DNA of 52,519 nt, taken from a virus. Position 1 is the stretch's first letter, and each line of letters begins with the position of its first letter. The stretch spans positions 1-52,519 of IMG/VR virus record IMGVR_UViG_3300040801_001234; one strand, 5' to 3'. Shown here piece by piece: positions 7,785 through 15,107 of this stretch. The notes below the pieces were generated by a model that made no database searches, had not been told where the DNA came from, and saw only the letters and a list, made by a program, of their open reading frames with translations. Both the position numbers and the translations under genes were made by a program.

Positions 7785-8291
7785 ATGAACAAACAAGAAA
7801 AAGAAATCCTTGAAGCTATAGAAAAGGCAGAAAAAGAAAACCCTCGTTACCCTCTTAATGAGGGTAGAGGGTTTGATTATCTAATAATATTTGCAATAGC
7901 CAAGAAGTTCTCAACACCTTTTAATAAAACCCAAGCATATAAGTTAGGGATAATCAATGACAAGGGGGAAATTATTAAGCCCCCGACAACAGTCAATGAG
8001 AGAAACGCATTTACTCCATTAGATAATATAGTTATACGCATTAAAAGACTAATACCAAAAAATCTATGGTATCTTTTAACCTTTGCCTATATATTCAAAG
8101 GGTTTATTAGCCAAAGAACTTACAAGAGTTTTTATGAAAGTTGCCTGACCGAAGAAGAAATGCTTAAAGAAGAAGAAAAGCAATTATCTCTAATCAGAGC
8201 AAGAAAAGAAGTCCAAGAAATAATCAATAGTAGTTCTCAGTATACATCAGACGAATTCTGGACTTTTGTAATTCAAAATGAAGATATTTGA
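7785..8291 (+). CDS. Conserved phage protein, unknown function
   Basis: A 168-residue protein. FDYLIIFAIAKKFSTPF, then AYKLGIINDKGEIIK and AFTPLDNIVIRIKRLIPK, form a pattern I associate with a conserved but unassigned protein of T4-like and other myophages (helix, 'YKLGIID.KG' turn, long helix). The C-terminal half is coiled and acidic. It has a good AAGGAG ribosome-binding site and its own sigma70-like promoter, so it is probably not strictly late. Its last codons run into the leader of the nuclease gene that follows, suggesting co-transcription. Confidence 0.6.
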   Translation: MNKQEKEILEAIEKAEKENPRYPLNEGRGFDYLIIFAIAKKFSTPFNKTQAYKLGIINDKGEIIKPPTTVNERNAFTPLDNIVIRIKRLIPKNLWYLLTFAYIFKGFISQRTYKSFYESCLTEEEMLKEEEKQLSLIRARKEVQEIINSSSQYTSDEFWTFVIQNEDI

Positions 8292-8316
8292 TTATAATAG
8301 CTCCAAGGAGTTTATT

Positions 8317-9006
8317 ATGGGAAAGAACCTTGCCAATATGATAGATGATGAAGATATGGATATTCCTGATGATGAATGGGAAGCCAAGGAGCTTAGAGAA
8401 AAGCTTAATAAAAAAGTAAACGGGAAAAAGAAAGGCGATACATATGAAAGAATTGTCGCCAAGGATTTAAGTAAGCGTTTTAATGACGTTTTTAGAAGAG
8501 TTCCTCAATCAGGCGCTTTTATGGGAGGCAATAATAGGTTTAGAAATAAGGACCTACGTAAAGATGCCCAAGAAATTTTAGCTGGAGATTTAATATGCCC
8601 ACAATGGTTTCCCCTAATTATAGAATGTAAGAATTATAAAAATACTCCAAAGCTTCAGAATTTAATGACAATAGGTGATAAAGAGTTTGATGAATGGGTA
8701 AGACAAGCTAAATTAGAATCTGAAACTTCTGGAAAGGATTGGGTTATAATTTTCAAAATAACGTCAATGCGAGGAAAGCAATTTGTAGCGTTAGATCACA
8801 AAGTATTTGATTCTAAAGTAAATACAAGAACTGATAGATATCTTATGTACGAAGGGACGATAATTATCGAATACAACGAGTTTTTCGAAAAGCACTTTCA
8901 GCATTTTTACGACAGTAGGAAGCCATCCGAATTTTTGGAATCTAAAAATAAAGATGATATGATAGAATTGGATAAAGACATAGAAGATAAGATTTTGCCT
9001 AAATAA
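8317..9006 (+). CDS. PD-(D/E)XK nuclease, Holliday-junction-resolvase-like
   Basis: A 229-residue protein; the start is taken at ATG 8317 because AAGGAG lies seven bases upstream. KKGDTYERIVAKDLSKRF, RRVPQSGAF, GDLICP and LIIECKNYK reproduce the Hjc-type pattern: N-terminal Glu, R.P.SGA, GD in the second strand, then E-x-K. The predicted catalytic set is the Asp of AGDL and the Glu and Lys of IECK. It could resolve branched recombination or replication intermediates, complementing UvsW and UvsY, in place of T4 gp49, which is unrelated. An acidic N-terminal extension (~30 residues) precedes the fold. It ends just before a late promoter. Confidence 0.75.
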   Translation: MGKNLANMIDDEDMDIPDDEWEAKELREKLNKKVNGKKKGDTYERIVAKDLSKRFNDVFRRVPQSGAFMGGNNRFRNKDLRKDAQEILAGDLICPQWFPLIIECKNYKNTPKLQNLMTIGDKEFDEWVRQAKLESETSGKDWVIIFKITSMRGKQFVALDHKVFDSKVNTRTDRYLMYEGTIIIEYNEFFEKHFQHFYDSRKPSEFLESKNKDDMIELDKDIEDKILPK

Positions 9007-9019
9007 TATAATCTTCTTG

Positions 9020-9027
9020 TATAAATA
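9020..9027 (+). promoter_or_regulatory. T4-type late promoter TATAAATA inside a short palindrome
   Basis: An exact TATAAATA within CTTGTAT-AA-ATACAAG (9017-9032), a 7-bp hyphenated palindrome. The ATG at 9080 follows AAGGAG. Confidence 0.8.
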
Positions 9028-9079
9028 CAAGTAGCATATTTGTAGGATATCTGTTGTCATTTACCCAGAAGGAGTTATT

Positions 9080-9559
9080 ATGGAACAACCATCAGCCAAA
9101 GAATTACTCGCTAAGCTTCGTTTAATTGAAGAAGCAGAGCGTAAAGAATTAAATGAATCTGGTCCGGAAGACAACTCTGGGTTTGAATCTGGTAAAGAAG
9201 TTGGTCCAACATCTAAGGATGATCACTCAAAGCCTGTAAGTAGAGTTCGCGAGTCAGGATCAAACAATGCTCCTACAAACTATAATACAGATAGTAAGAA
9301 CATTGACGCTAAAACTGGAAATAAGAGACAGCCAGGATCAAACAATGCTCCTGACAAGTTTGAAGGAAGCGACAAGGCAATTTCAGATAATCAAAAGCGT
9401 CGTAAAGGCAGTGGAAGCAGTGTTCCAGCCGCTGAAGGAGCAGCAAAGGACTTTGCTGCTTTCCGTGAAAGAATCCGCACAGCCATCTATGGTGGTGGTT
9501 TTGGTGGTCTTAATTTAAACGATCAAAAGAACAAGGGCAACGACGGTTCGCTCAACTGA
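9080..9559 (+). CDS. Putative internal capsid protein, paralogue A
   Basis: A 159-residue, hydrophilic, Gly/Ser/Lys/Asn-rich protein. A basic-acidic helical leader (1-26) ends in LNE|SG, a match to the gp21 prohead protease consensus, so residues 27-159 would be the mature form. It shares with the next gene the block F.SGKEVG..SKDDHS.PV (around residues 33-52) and a C-terminal F...IR.A.YG ... D.KNKGN.G pattern. It contains an in-frame 20-bp direct repeat encoding GSNNAP twice. The size, leader cleavage and late promoter resemble T4 internal proteins IPI-III, which are injected with DNA, but there is no sequence identity that I recognise. Confidence 0.65.
   Translation: MEQPSAKELLAKLRLIEEAERKELNESGPEDNSGFESGKEVGPTSKDDHSKPVSRVRESGSNNAPTNYNTDSKNIDAKTGNKRQPGSNNAPDKFEGSDKAISDNQKRRKGSGSSVPAAEGAAKDFAAFRERIRTAIYGGGFGGLNLNDQKNKGNDGSLN
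9255..9352 (+). repeat. Pair of 20-bp direct repeats inside paralogue A
   Basis: The same 20 bases occur at 9255-9274 and 9333-9352, 78 bp (26 codons) apart and in frame. They encode the repeated GSNNAP element. Confidence 0.85.
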
Positions 9560-9580
9560 TATGCTTAATGGGAGAAAATT

Positions 9581-10177
9581 ATGGCAAATAAGAAACTTAA
9601 GAATCTACGCAGAAAGCGCCAGGAGCTAAACGAGTCGGGACCAATCGGTGACGGACACGATGTTGGCGAATCTGGAGCCCAAAAGGGAGGAGGACCAGAA
9701 TCCAATAAAGGGTTTGATTCTGGTAAAGAAGTCGGCTACAAGTCTAAAGACGATCACTCTCGTCCAGTTCCATCAAAGCATCCTAGAGATATGGGTGTAA
9801 ATGCCAACGGAACACCAAAAGCTTATTCTCCATCTAATCCTTCTATGGAAGGTGCAGGAAAGACCCAACTTGGACGTTCTGTTAAAAAGGTTAAGAGAAA
9901 CGAAGGAGCCAAGGCAGGAAGACAGGAAGTTGGTTCTGGTGGAGACAAGCAAGGAACAGATAAGGAAGTAGAACTAGCTAACAAAGTTCCACGTTCTGAA
10001 GGTTCTAAGGCAGGCGCAGAGGAAGTTGGAGAGTTTCATGAAAATGATGACATGCACAACTTCAGAAATAAGATAAGAGAAGCTTTCGGTCTTCCCTTGA
10101 CAGATGCTAAAAATAAGGGTAATCAGGGAATAATGAACAACCCTCCAAAAACTGGAAGCCCTGAAGAAAACGCTTGA
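9581..10177 (+). CDS. Putative internal capsid protein, paralogue B
   Basis: A 198-residue paralogue of the preceding gene. A very basic leader (1-18, MANKKLKNLRRKRQ...) ends in LNE|SG, again a gp21-type site. The block F.SGKEVGYKSKDDHSRPV is nearly identical to that in paralogue A, and the C-terminal FRNKIREAFG...DAKNKGNQG is homologous too. It has its own internal duplication: NEGAKAGRQEVG and SEGSKAGAEEVG about 35 residues apart. It lies 21 bases downstream of paralogue A with GGGAGA as ribosome-binding site, and a strong terminator follows. Probably DNA-associated cargo of the capsid (inference). Confidence 0.65.
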   Translation: MANKKLKNLRRKRQELNESGPIGDGHDVGESGAQKGGGPESNKGFDSGKEVGYKSKDDHSRPVPSKHPRDMGVNANGTPKAYSPSNPSMEGAGKTQLGRSVKKVKRNEGAKAGRQEVGSGGDKQGTDKEVELANKVPRSEGSKAGAEEVGEFHENDDMHNFRNKIREAFGLPLTDAKNKGNQGIMNNPPKTGSPEENA

Positions 10178-10196
10178 TTTTCTATACTAAAATGCT

Positions 10197-10231
10197 AAAT
10201 AGCCACTGTGTCACTCACAGTGGCTATTTTT
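10197..10231 (+). terminator. Rho-independent terminator after the internal-protein genes
   Basis: A 14-bp stem AAATAGCCACTGTG / CACAGTGGCTATTT with a 5-base loop, followed by Ts. It ends the late transcript starting at 9020. Confidence 0.9.
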
Positions 10232-10242
10232 GTTTATGCCTA

Positions 10243-10270
10243 TTGCAAAACAAAAAATCAGTGGTATGAT
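10243..10270 (+). promoter_or_regulatory. Sigma70-like promoter for RNase H (TTGCAA-N16-TATGAT)
   Basis: TTGCAA (10243-10248), 16 bases, TATGAT (10265-10270). The A of the ATG at 10277 falls at the expected start site and no Shine-Dalgarno is visible, so the mRNA may be leaderless or nearly so. Confidence 0.65.
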
Positions 10271-10276
10271 ACAATC

Positions 10277-11152
10277 ATGAAGCGTTTATACATAGACATT
10301 TCTCTGATTGCTCATAGAAATCTTTTCTCTATACTCAAGCAAATTAATCAATATAATGATTATAGTATATTGAGACATGTAATGCTTCAATCCATATTTG
10401 CTCAGATACGCAAATTCAATGCAGAAAGTGTATACATTTGTTTTGATACAGGCAAATCTTGGAGAAAGCAATATTCAGCTTTTTATAAAGCACAACGAAA
10501 GGAAGCCAGAGAAAAGCATAGCGAAAGTTCAGGAGTAGAATGGGATAAATTCTATGAAATCTTAGATTCTCTAAGAACTGAACTCAAAGAAAATTTTCCA
10601 TTTTATGTTTATGGAATTAACTCATTAGAAGCTGACGACATTGTAGCATATCTTGTTAGTAATTCAGACCCAGAAGATGAAAAGATAATCGTAACTAGTG
10701 ATAGGGATTATGTTCAATTGCTTCAGTATCCTAATACTAAGTTATACGATCCTATTAGATCAAAGTTCATCAAGTCTGACAATCCATTGCATGACTTGCA
10801 GGTTAAAATAGTAATAGGAGACAATAGCGATAATATACCTGCAATTGCCCCTCGTACTGGAATAAAAACTGCTGAAAAAATGATAATGTCAGGAGAGTTG
10901 GACCTCAAATTACAAGAGAAAAAACCTGATGGTGTGACTCCTTGCGAGTTAGCTGAAAATTATGCTCGCAATGAAAGACTTATAGATTTGACTAAGACTC
11001 CAAAAACTCTTATTAAAGAGTTAGAGGATCAGATAGAAAGATATAAACTAGGTTCTACCAAAAATCTGTTGAAGTATCTAGTTAAAAATAATCTATCACA
11101 GTTGCTAGACAAAATAACTCAAATAAGAAAGATGCTAGAGAATCTTAGCTAA
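10277..11152 (+). CDS. rnh: T4 RNase H-type 5'-3' exonuclease (FEN/PIN family)
   Basis: A 291-residue protein, against about 305 for T4 RNase H, which removes RNA primers from lagging-strand fragments. Visible FEN-family acidic motifs: MKRLYIDIS at the start, ICFDTGKSWRK, SLEADDIVAYL, VTSDRDYVQLL, and IGDNSDNIP in the helix-hairpin-helix region. The start is set at ATG 10277; upstream in-frame codons run through the terminator hairpin and are not credible. It is preceded by its own sigma70-like promoter. The stop overlaps the stop of the convergent gp4 gene by eight bases. Confidence 0.88.
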   Translation: MKRLYIDISLIAHRNLFSILKQINQYNDYSILRHVMLQSIFAQIRKFNAESVYICFDTGKSWRKQYSAFYKAQRKEAREKHSESSGVEWDKFYEILDSLRTELKENFPFYVYGINSLEADDIVAYLVSNSDPEDEKIIVTSDRDYVQLLQYPNTKLYDPIRSKFIKSDNPLHDLQVKIVIGDNSDNIPAIAPRTGIKTAEKMIMSGELDLKLQEKKPDGVTPCELAENYARNERLIDLTKTPKTLIKELEDQIERYKLGSTKNLLKYLVKNNLSQLLDKITQIRKMLENLS

Positions 11153-11639
11153 GGTCTTTTTCTGTTATTATTCTAAATTTCCATTTTCTTTGTTTACAAT
11201 AATCTTTAGCGGCATCCCATTTAGCTTGATTAACTAACCAAGTTTTTTGTTCGGACTCTGCTAAAACTTTAGAGCGACCCCTCCCCATTCCTTTGGGAGG
11301 GGTTGTTTGTTTATATGGTTTTATTTCAATAAGTTCCCACCAGACATCTACTCCATTAGTCAATTTTACTAGAAAGTCTGGATGATAATTCCATATTGTC
11401 TTTGTAAGAGGATGTAAATACTTAATCTTTGGTTCTTCACTTTGCCAGCACAATACTTTATCACTGCTATCAAGGTATTTCATAAAATCTAATTCCCAAG
11501 AAGACCTGTATATTGGGTTTTTTGCTCCCATGTATTTTTCTCTATTTTTTACTTCGTAGGCTCCTTGATGCCACTTGGAAGATTTTGAGGTCTTTCCTTT
11601 ATTTCTTCCAGTATATCTACGTTTTCTTCCCCAAGCCAT
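11145..11639 (-). CDS. 4: Head completion protein gp4-like nuclease
   Basis: A 164-residue protein. IYRSSWELDFMKYLD, WQSEEPKIKYLHPLTKT, YHPDFLVKL, ELIEIKPYKQ and QAKWDAAKDYCKQRKWKFRIITEKDL match the TnsA/PD-(D/E)XK-like pattern of T4-like gp4 head completion proteins (S.WE, PDF, E-I-K, W.AA..C..RG..F.I.TE). gp4 acts on filled heads before the tail joins. An in-frame TTG lies six bases upstream at 11645; ATG 11639 is chosen because nothing supports the TTG. Transcribed leftward from a TATAAATA at 11679-11672. Confidence 0.82.
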   Translation of the reverse strand: MAWGRKRRYTGRNKGKTSKSSKWHQGAYEVKNREKYMGAKNPIYRSSWELDFMKYLDSSDKVLCWQSEEPKIKYLHPLTKTIWNYHPDFLVKLTNGVDVWWELIEIKPYKQTTPPKGMGRGRSKVLAESEQKTWLVNQAKWDAAKDYCKQRKWKFRIITEKDLS

Positions 11640-11651
11640 AATCAAAATTTC

Positions 11652-11659
11652 TATAAATA
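11652..11659 (+). promoter_or_regulatory. T4-type late promoter TATAAATA (rightward)
   Basis: An exact match; the expected start is near 11665, upstream of the ATG at 11693. It faces the leftward TATAAATA at 11672-11679. Confidence 0.75.
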
Positions 11660-11671
11660 GAGTTATACTCT

Positions 11672-11679
11672 TATTTATA
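11672..11679 (-). promoter_or_regulatory. T4-type late promoter TATAAATA (leftward, for gp4)
   Basis: TATTTATA on the plus strand reads TATAAATA on the minus strand. The expected start near 11666 would give a leader of about 27 bases before the gp4 ATG. It points toward the rightward promoter at 11652. Confidence 0.65.
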
Positions 11680-11692
11680 TGGAAATTAATAA

Positions 11693-12322
11693 ATGAAAAA
11701 TGATAAGAAAGTTGAATTCATAGAAAGGTCTACTGGCACCGTTCCGTGGGCTGCCTTAAACTCTTTTCCAAGGAAAATTAAAGTTAGCCAATACCTTTCA
11801 TATGTTACAATGGACGGAGGTAATGCTTCCGAATCCCAAGCACAAAAGAAATGGAGAATAGAACTTGGAGACATATTGTCATTTGTTTATACTAAAGATA
11901 AAAAGAGAGTATTGAAAAATAATTTAGATGATAAAATGCTATCTACAAATAATCCAATAGTTGTTTTTAGTGGAATCAACAGAAAGACAGGATTCCTTCA
12001 TGGCATTAATCTAAGACTTTTCAAATCATATAGGAAAGAATCTGACATGGCTCTTTTGTTATATAAGCTTAAGCAAAATTATTATAAGAATGTTCAACTA
12101 TCTGATCAACCTCTTCTTGAAAAATCAGAGGATGAAAAGCCAGCATGGAATACAAGCAACTCATTTAGATACGAAAACTTTTCCACAGCATATAATATGA
12201 ACATGAAAGCGGTTCCAAAATATTATAGAGCCTATGACATTAATCACATATTTAATCCAGTTATTATAAATATTGAAGAAGCTGAACATAATATAAAGAT
12301 GTCATCCTTCATAGAAAAGTGA
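11693..12322 (+). CDS. Conserved phage protein upstream of portal, unknown function
   Basis: A 209-residue protein. IELGDILSFVYTKDKK, PIVVFSGINRKTGFLHGINLRLF and YYRAYDINHIF form a 'GDI..F.Y ... P.V......G.LHGINL..L ... YR.YD' pattern that I recall from unassigned virion proteins of many myophages, probably a small beta-barrel. The position between gp4 and the portal could fit a head- or neck-associated protein such as the DNA end protector gp2, but I see no specific motif for that. It begins the head transcript from the late promoter at 11652 and is followed eight bases later by the portal gene. Confidence 0.6.
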   Translation: MKNDKKVEFIERSTGTVPWAALNSFPRKIKVSQYLSYVTMDGGNASESQAQKKWRIELGDILSFVYTKDKKRVLKNNLDDKMLSTNNPIVVFSGINRKTGFLHGINLRLFKSYRKESDMALLLYKLKQNYYKNVQLSDQPLLEKSEDEKPAWNTSNSFRYENFSTAYNMNMKAVPKYYRAYDINHIFNPVIINIEEAEHNIKMSSFIEK

Positions 12323-12330
12323 GCAATTGA

Positions 12331-13935
12331 ATGCCTAATAAAACATACAGGAACTTTTTCTATAGATATAGCAATGCAGGAAAGCCAAATCCTCCTATTG
12401 AAATGTCTTCTAAGGATAAAGAGCATCTAGTTAAAGTTAGACAAAATATTCTAGCAGCTTTACAAGGAGAAGAGCCCACAAAAGAGCAAGAAAGAAACCA
12501 AGCTGCACTATCTAGTGTTTCTAATCTTGGTTCTGTTAGTGGGTTCACTCAAATGGCTTCGGTCTTCTCAAATTATATCTATTCTGCTGAAAGAGATAAA
12601 AGAGGAAAGATCGAAACATATAGAGAAATGGCAAAGTATCCTAGATTAGCTTTTGCTGTTCAAGAATATGTTAACGAAGCTATCAACGAAGATAAAGAAG
12701 GTCGTATATGTGAACTTGTAATAAAAAACAAGGGAATAAGTGAAAATGTAAATCAACGTAAAACGCTTCTTGCTGAGTTTGATCATGTAGTTTACGACAT
12801 AATGAAAGCAGACGAGAACGGAGATCGTTGGTTTAGAGAGTTTCTAATTGATGGTGAACTTGCCTTTGAAAAGGTGTTTGACAACGCTGATGAAACTAAA
12901 GGTCTTATTCAAGTTAGAAAACTAATGACAACTAGGTTACATCCAATATGGGAGGACCTAGAATCCGATAAGATACTTTTCTTTGCATATCAAGGAGAGT
13001 CAAACGATTTAATTAATTTCCACTCAGAGCAAATTGCATATGCTAATAGTGGTCTATATGATTGGGCTCGTGACGAGTCTATGAAGATTGTTTTAAGTTT
13101 TCTTGAGCCTGCTAAAACAACATATAAAAGATTAAAGCTATTAGAAGATGCTCTAGTAATCTACAGAATTGTCAGAGCACCTGAAAGAAGAGTATTCAAA
13201 ATTGATGTTGGCGCTCTACCACCTACTCGCGCCGATCAATTTATGGATGAAACAATACGTAGATACAGACAAAGAAAATATTTTAATCCAGCAACTGGAG
13301 ATGTTGACTCTGGGTTAGATATGATGGCAATGACTGAAGACTTTTGGTTTCCAGTATTCCAAGGCGGTCGTAGTTCTGACGTTACTAGTCTTCCCGGTGG
13401 TCAAGGATTGGGAGAAATTGGTGATGTTGATTACTTTAAAGACTTAATGTTTCAAGGACTTGGAATACCTAAACGTAGGTACGGAGAAGAAGCTAGATTC
13501 TCCATCGGAAACAATGATGATATAACAAGTGACGAAGTTAACTTCATGAAGTTGGTTAAGAAGTACTCTAAGCGTTTCTCAAAGGTTTTCCATTCTACTT
13601 TCTTAACTCACTTGAAATTAAAGGGAATTGCTCAAGAATTTGGAATATCCGATCAGGACATTCAAGTTCAGATGTTTACTAATAATCTATTTGATAGATA
13701 TATGGAAGCTAAGGTACTTGAATTACAGTTTGAGAAATTTGGTCACTTTGCTGATTTAATAGACCTTGAAAAGCCACTATTTAGTAGAAAGTGGGTTGCT
13801 ATGAAGTATCTAGAAATCAGTGAAGAAGAATGGAACGAAAATCAAGAGCTATTAGTTTCAGAAGAACCAGAAGAAGATACTGGAGAAGAAGCTGATGCAA
13901 CTGAAGAAGATACTATGGAAGATTTTGGATTGTAA
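12331..13935 (+). CDS. 20: Portal vertex protein gp20
   Basis: A 534-residue protein; T4 gp20 has 524. The dodecameric portal is where head assembly starts and DNA enters. APERRVFKIDVGALPP followed by Y...KYFNPATG, then EDFWFPVFQGG, SSDVTSLPGGQGLGEIGDVDYF, and LGIPKRRYG is the signature region of T4-like portal proteins (clip/stem and active loop). The C-terminus is a Glu/Asp-rich tail (from about 510). It opens the order 20-core-21-22-23 found in T4. It starts eight bases after the upstream gene and is followed nine bases later by a small core-like gene. Confidence 0.95.
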   Translation: MPNKTYRNFFYRYSNAGKPNPPIEMSSKDKEHLVKVRQNILAALQGEEPTKEQERNQAALSSVSNLGSVSGFTQMASVFSNYIYSAERDKRGKIETYREMAKYPRLAFAVQEYVNEAINEDKEGRICELVIKNKGISENVNQRKTLLAEFDHVVYDIMKADENGDRWFREFLIDGELAFEKVFDNADETKGLIQVRKLMTTRLHPIWEDLESDKILFFAYQGESNDLINFHSEQIAYANSGLYDWARDESMKIVLSFLEPAKTTYKRLKLLEDALVIYRIVRAPERRVFKIDVGALPPTRADQFMDETIRRYRQRKYFNPATGDVDSGLDMMAMTEDFWFPVFQGGRSSDVTSLPGGQGLGEIGDVDYFKDLMFQGLGIPKRRYGEEARFSIGNNDDITSDEVNFMKLVKKYSKRFSKVFHSTFLTHLKLKGIAQEFGISDQDIQVQMFTNNLFDRYMEAKVLELQFEKFGHFADLIDLEKPLFSRKWVAMKYLEISEEEWNENQELLVSEEPEEDTGEEADATEEDTMEDFGL

Positions 13936-13944
13936 GGAATCAAT

Positions 13945-14352
13945 ATGCCCAATGAATTAGTAAGTAGATTAGCAGTTAAAAAGAATTTAGACGTTGATTA
14001 TCTTCAACGTTTATGGGACGATTCTGCTCAAGAGCAAACAATACAAGCGAAAAACAAAGACGAGAAAGATCGTTCTTCCAAGAAGTATTGGCAAGCGGTA
14101 AAATCTCGTTTTCTAAAAAAAGTAGATGAACTAAATGTAATGGAGGCTAAGTTAATCATGGACGCTAGAGAAAAATATCAAAGCATGTCAGGACAGTTTC
14201 TTGATGCTATCAATAATAATGATTATGTTAAGGCAAAGGAAATATTTCCACAAGTTGTGCAAGCCAAGACAGAAATACTTATAAATAATCAACGTAGGGC
14301 TTTTCTTAAAAATTATGCCGAACAAGTCAAGGAAGCACATAAGGATAGGTAA
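13945..14352 (+). CDS. Small helical protein in the prohead core position
   Basis: A 135-residue, helical, charged protein. The N-terminus (LVSRLAVKKNLDVDYLQRLWDD) resembles a short helical motif seen in several small phage proteins. In T4 this slot between genes 20 and 21 holds the core proteins gp67 and gp68; no sequence resemblance to them is evident. Close spacing (nine bases after gp20, five before gp21) implies joint translation and a head-assembly role (inference). Confidence 0.6.
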   Translation: MPNELVSRLAVKKNLDVDYLQRLWDDSAQEQTIQAKNKDEKDRSSKKYWQAVKSRFLKKVDELNVMEAKLIMDAREKYQSMSGQFLDAINNNDYVKAKEIFPQVVQAKTEILINNQRRAFLKNYAEQVKEAHKDR

Positions 14353-14357
14353 TTATA

Positions 14358-15068
14358 ATGAAACTTATTACAGAAGCAAATGCACCTAATTTTGACGCTA
14401 TAGACAAGTTCTTCTATGAAGAAGTTGAAATAGGAGGAGTGAAGAAAAAGCAAGCTCGAATAACTGGTGTTTTTCTTCAGAGTGAAGTCAAGAATAGAAA
14501 TGGAAGAGTCTATCCAAGGTCTCTTCTAGTTCCCTGTGTAGAAAATTATATCAACGACAGATTCCCTAACGAAAAGACTAAGAAGTTTAGAAGTTATGGT
14601 GAACTTGGACATCCAGAAGGCGTTGAAATAAATCTACATAGAGTGAGTCATATAACTGATAGTCTAACTTGGGATGGAACTAACTGTATAGGTTCTGCAA
14701 GAATTGTAGATACTGAATATGGAAGAACCGCAGAATCCCTGCTTTCAGCAGATGGGCAACTTGGTGTTTCTAGTAGAGGAGTAGGAGCTTTAGGTGAAAG
14801 CATGGGAATGAACGATCCTAAGATGGTAACAGAATACGAACTTATCGCTGTTGACATTGTTGCAGACCCTTCCGCACCTGACGGATTTGTAGAAGGAATA
14901 CTTGAAAGTGTTGATTATATATGCGTAGGTGGAAAATACACATCATCCTCTTTAAGAAGAAGTGAAGCGGCTTGTAATAATCTACGTAAAGCAGTATCAA
15001 CAATCCCTTCACATGAACGCGACGAGTATCTAACAAATTGTTTAGAAGATTTTCTTAGAACGCTTTGA
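14358..15068 (+). CDS. 21: Prohead core protease gp21
   Basis: A 236-residue serine protease of the T4 gp21 family, which digests the core and trims the head shell. YGELGHPEG places the catalytic His at 85, and LGVSSRGVGAL places the nucleophile Ser at 138/139; ELIAVDIVADPSAP is the usual following segment. The protein carries possible self-cleavage sites: LITE|A after residue 6 and ILE|S after residue 183. Its expected substrates, with [L/I]xE|[S/A/G] sites, lie on both sides of it. Ribosome binding is AGG at about ten bases. A late promoter for gp22 follows the stop. Confidence 0.93.
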   Translation: MKLITEANAPNFDAIDKFFYEEVEIGGVKKKQARITGVFLQSEVKNRNGRVYPRSLLVPCVENYINDRFPNEKTKKFRSYGELGHPEGVEINLHRVSHITDSLTWDGTNCIGSARIVDTEYGRTAESLLSADGQLGVSSRGVGALGESMGMNDPKMVTEYELIAVDIVADPSAPDGFVEGILESVDYICVGGKYTSSSLRRSEAACNNLRKAVSTIPSHERDEYLTNCLEDFLRTL

Positions 15069-15075
15069 TTAAGCG

Positions 15076-15083
15076 TATAAATA
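15076..15083 (+). promoter_or_regulatory. T4-type late promoter TATAAATA for scaffold and capsid
   Basis: An exact match, 32 bases before the gp22 ATG at 15108, with CAGGAG as ribosome-binding site. It would give extra transcription of gp22 and gp23. Confidence 0.85.
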
Positions 15084-15107
15084 CATATTAACGACAGGAG
15101 TTCTATT

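Noticed and set aside
9255-9352. 20-bp direct repeats as a recombination or attachment site
   Set aside because: They are in frame, 26 codons apart, and encode a repeated peptide inside a low-complexity protein, so a coding duplication is the simpler explanation.
12265-12272. TATAAATA as a late promoter for gp20
   Set aside because: It lies inside a coding region in A+T-rich DNA with no other support. The same holds for copies at 14280-14287 and 32066-32073. Use by gp21 or the tape measure cannot be excluded.
11693-12322. DNA end protector gp2
   Set aside because: The position is compatible, but I see no motif to support the assignment, so it is left unnamed.
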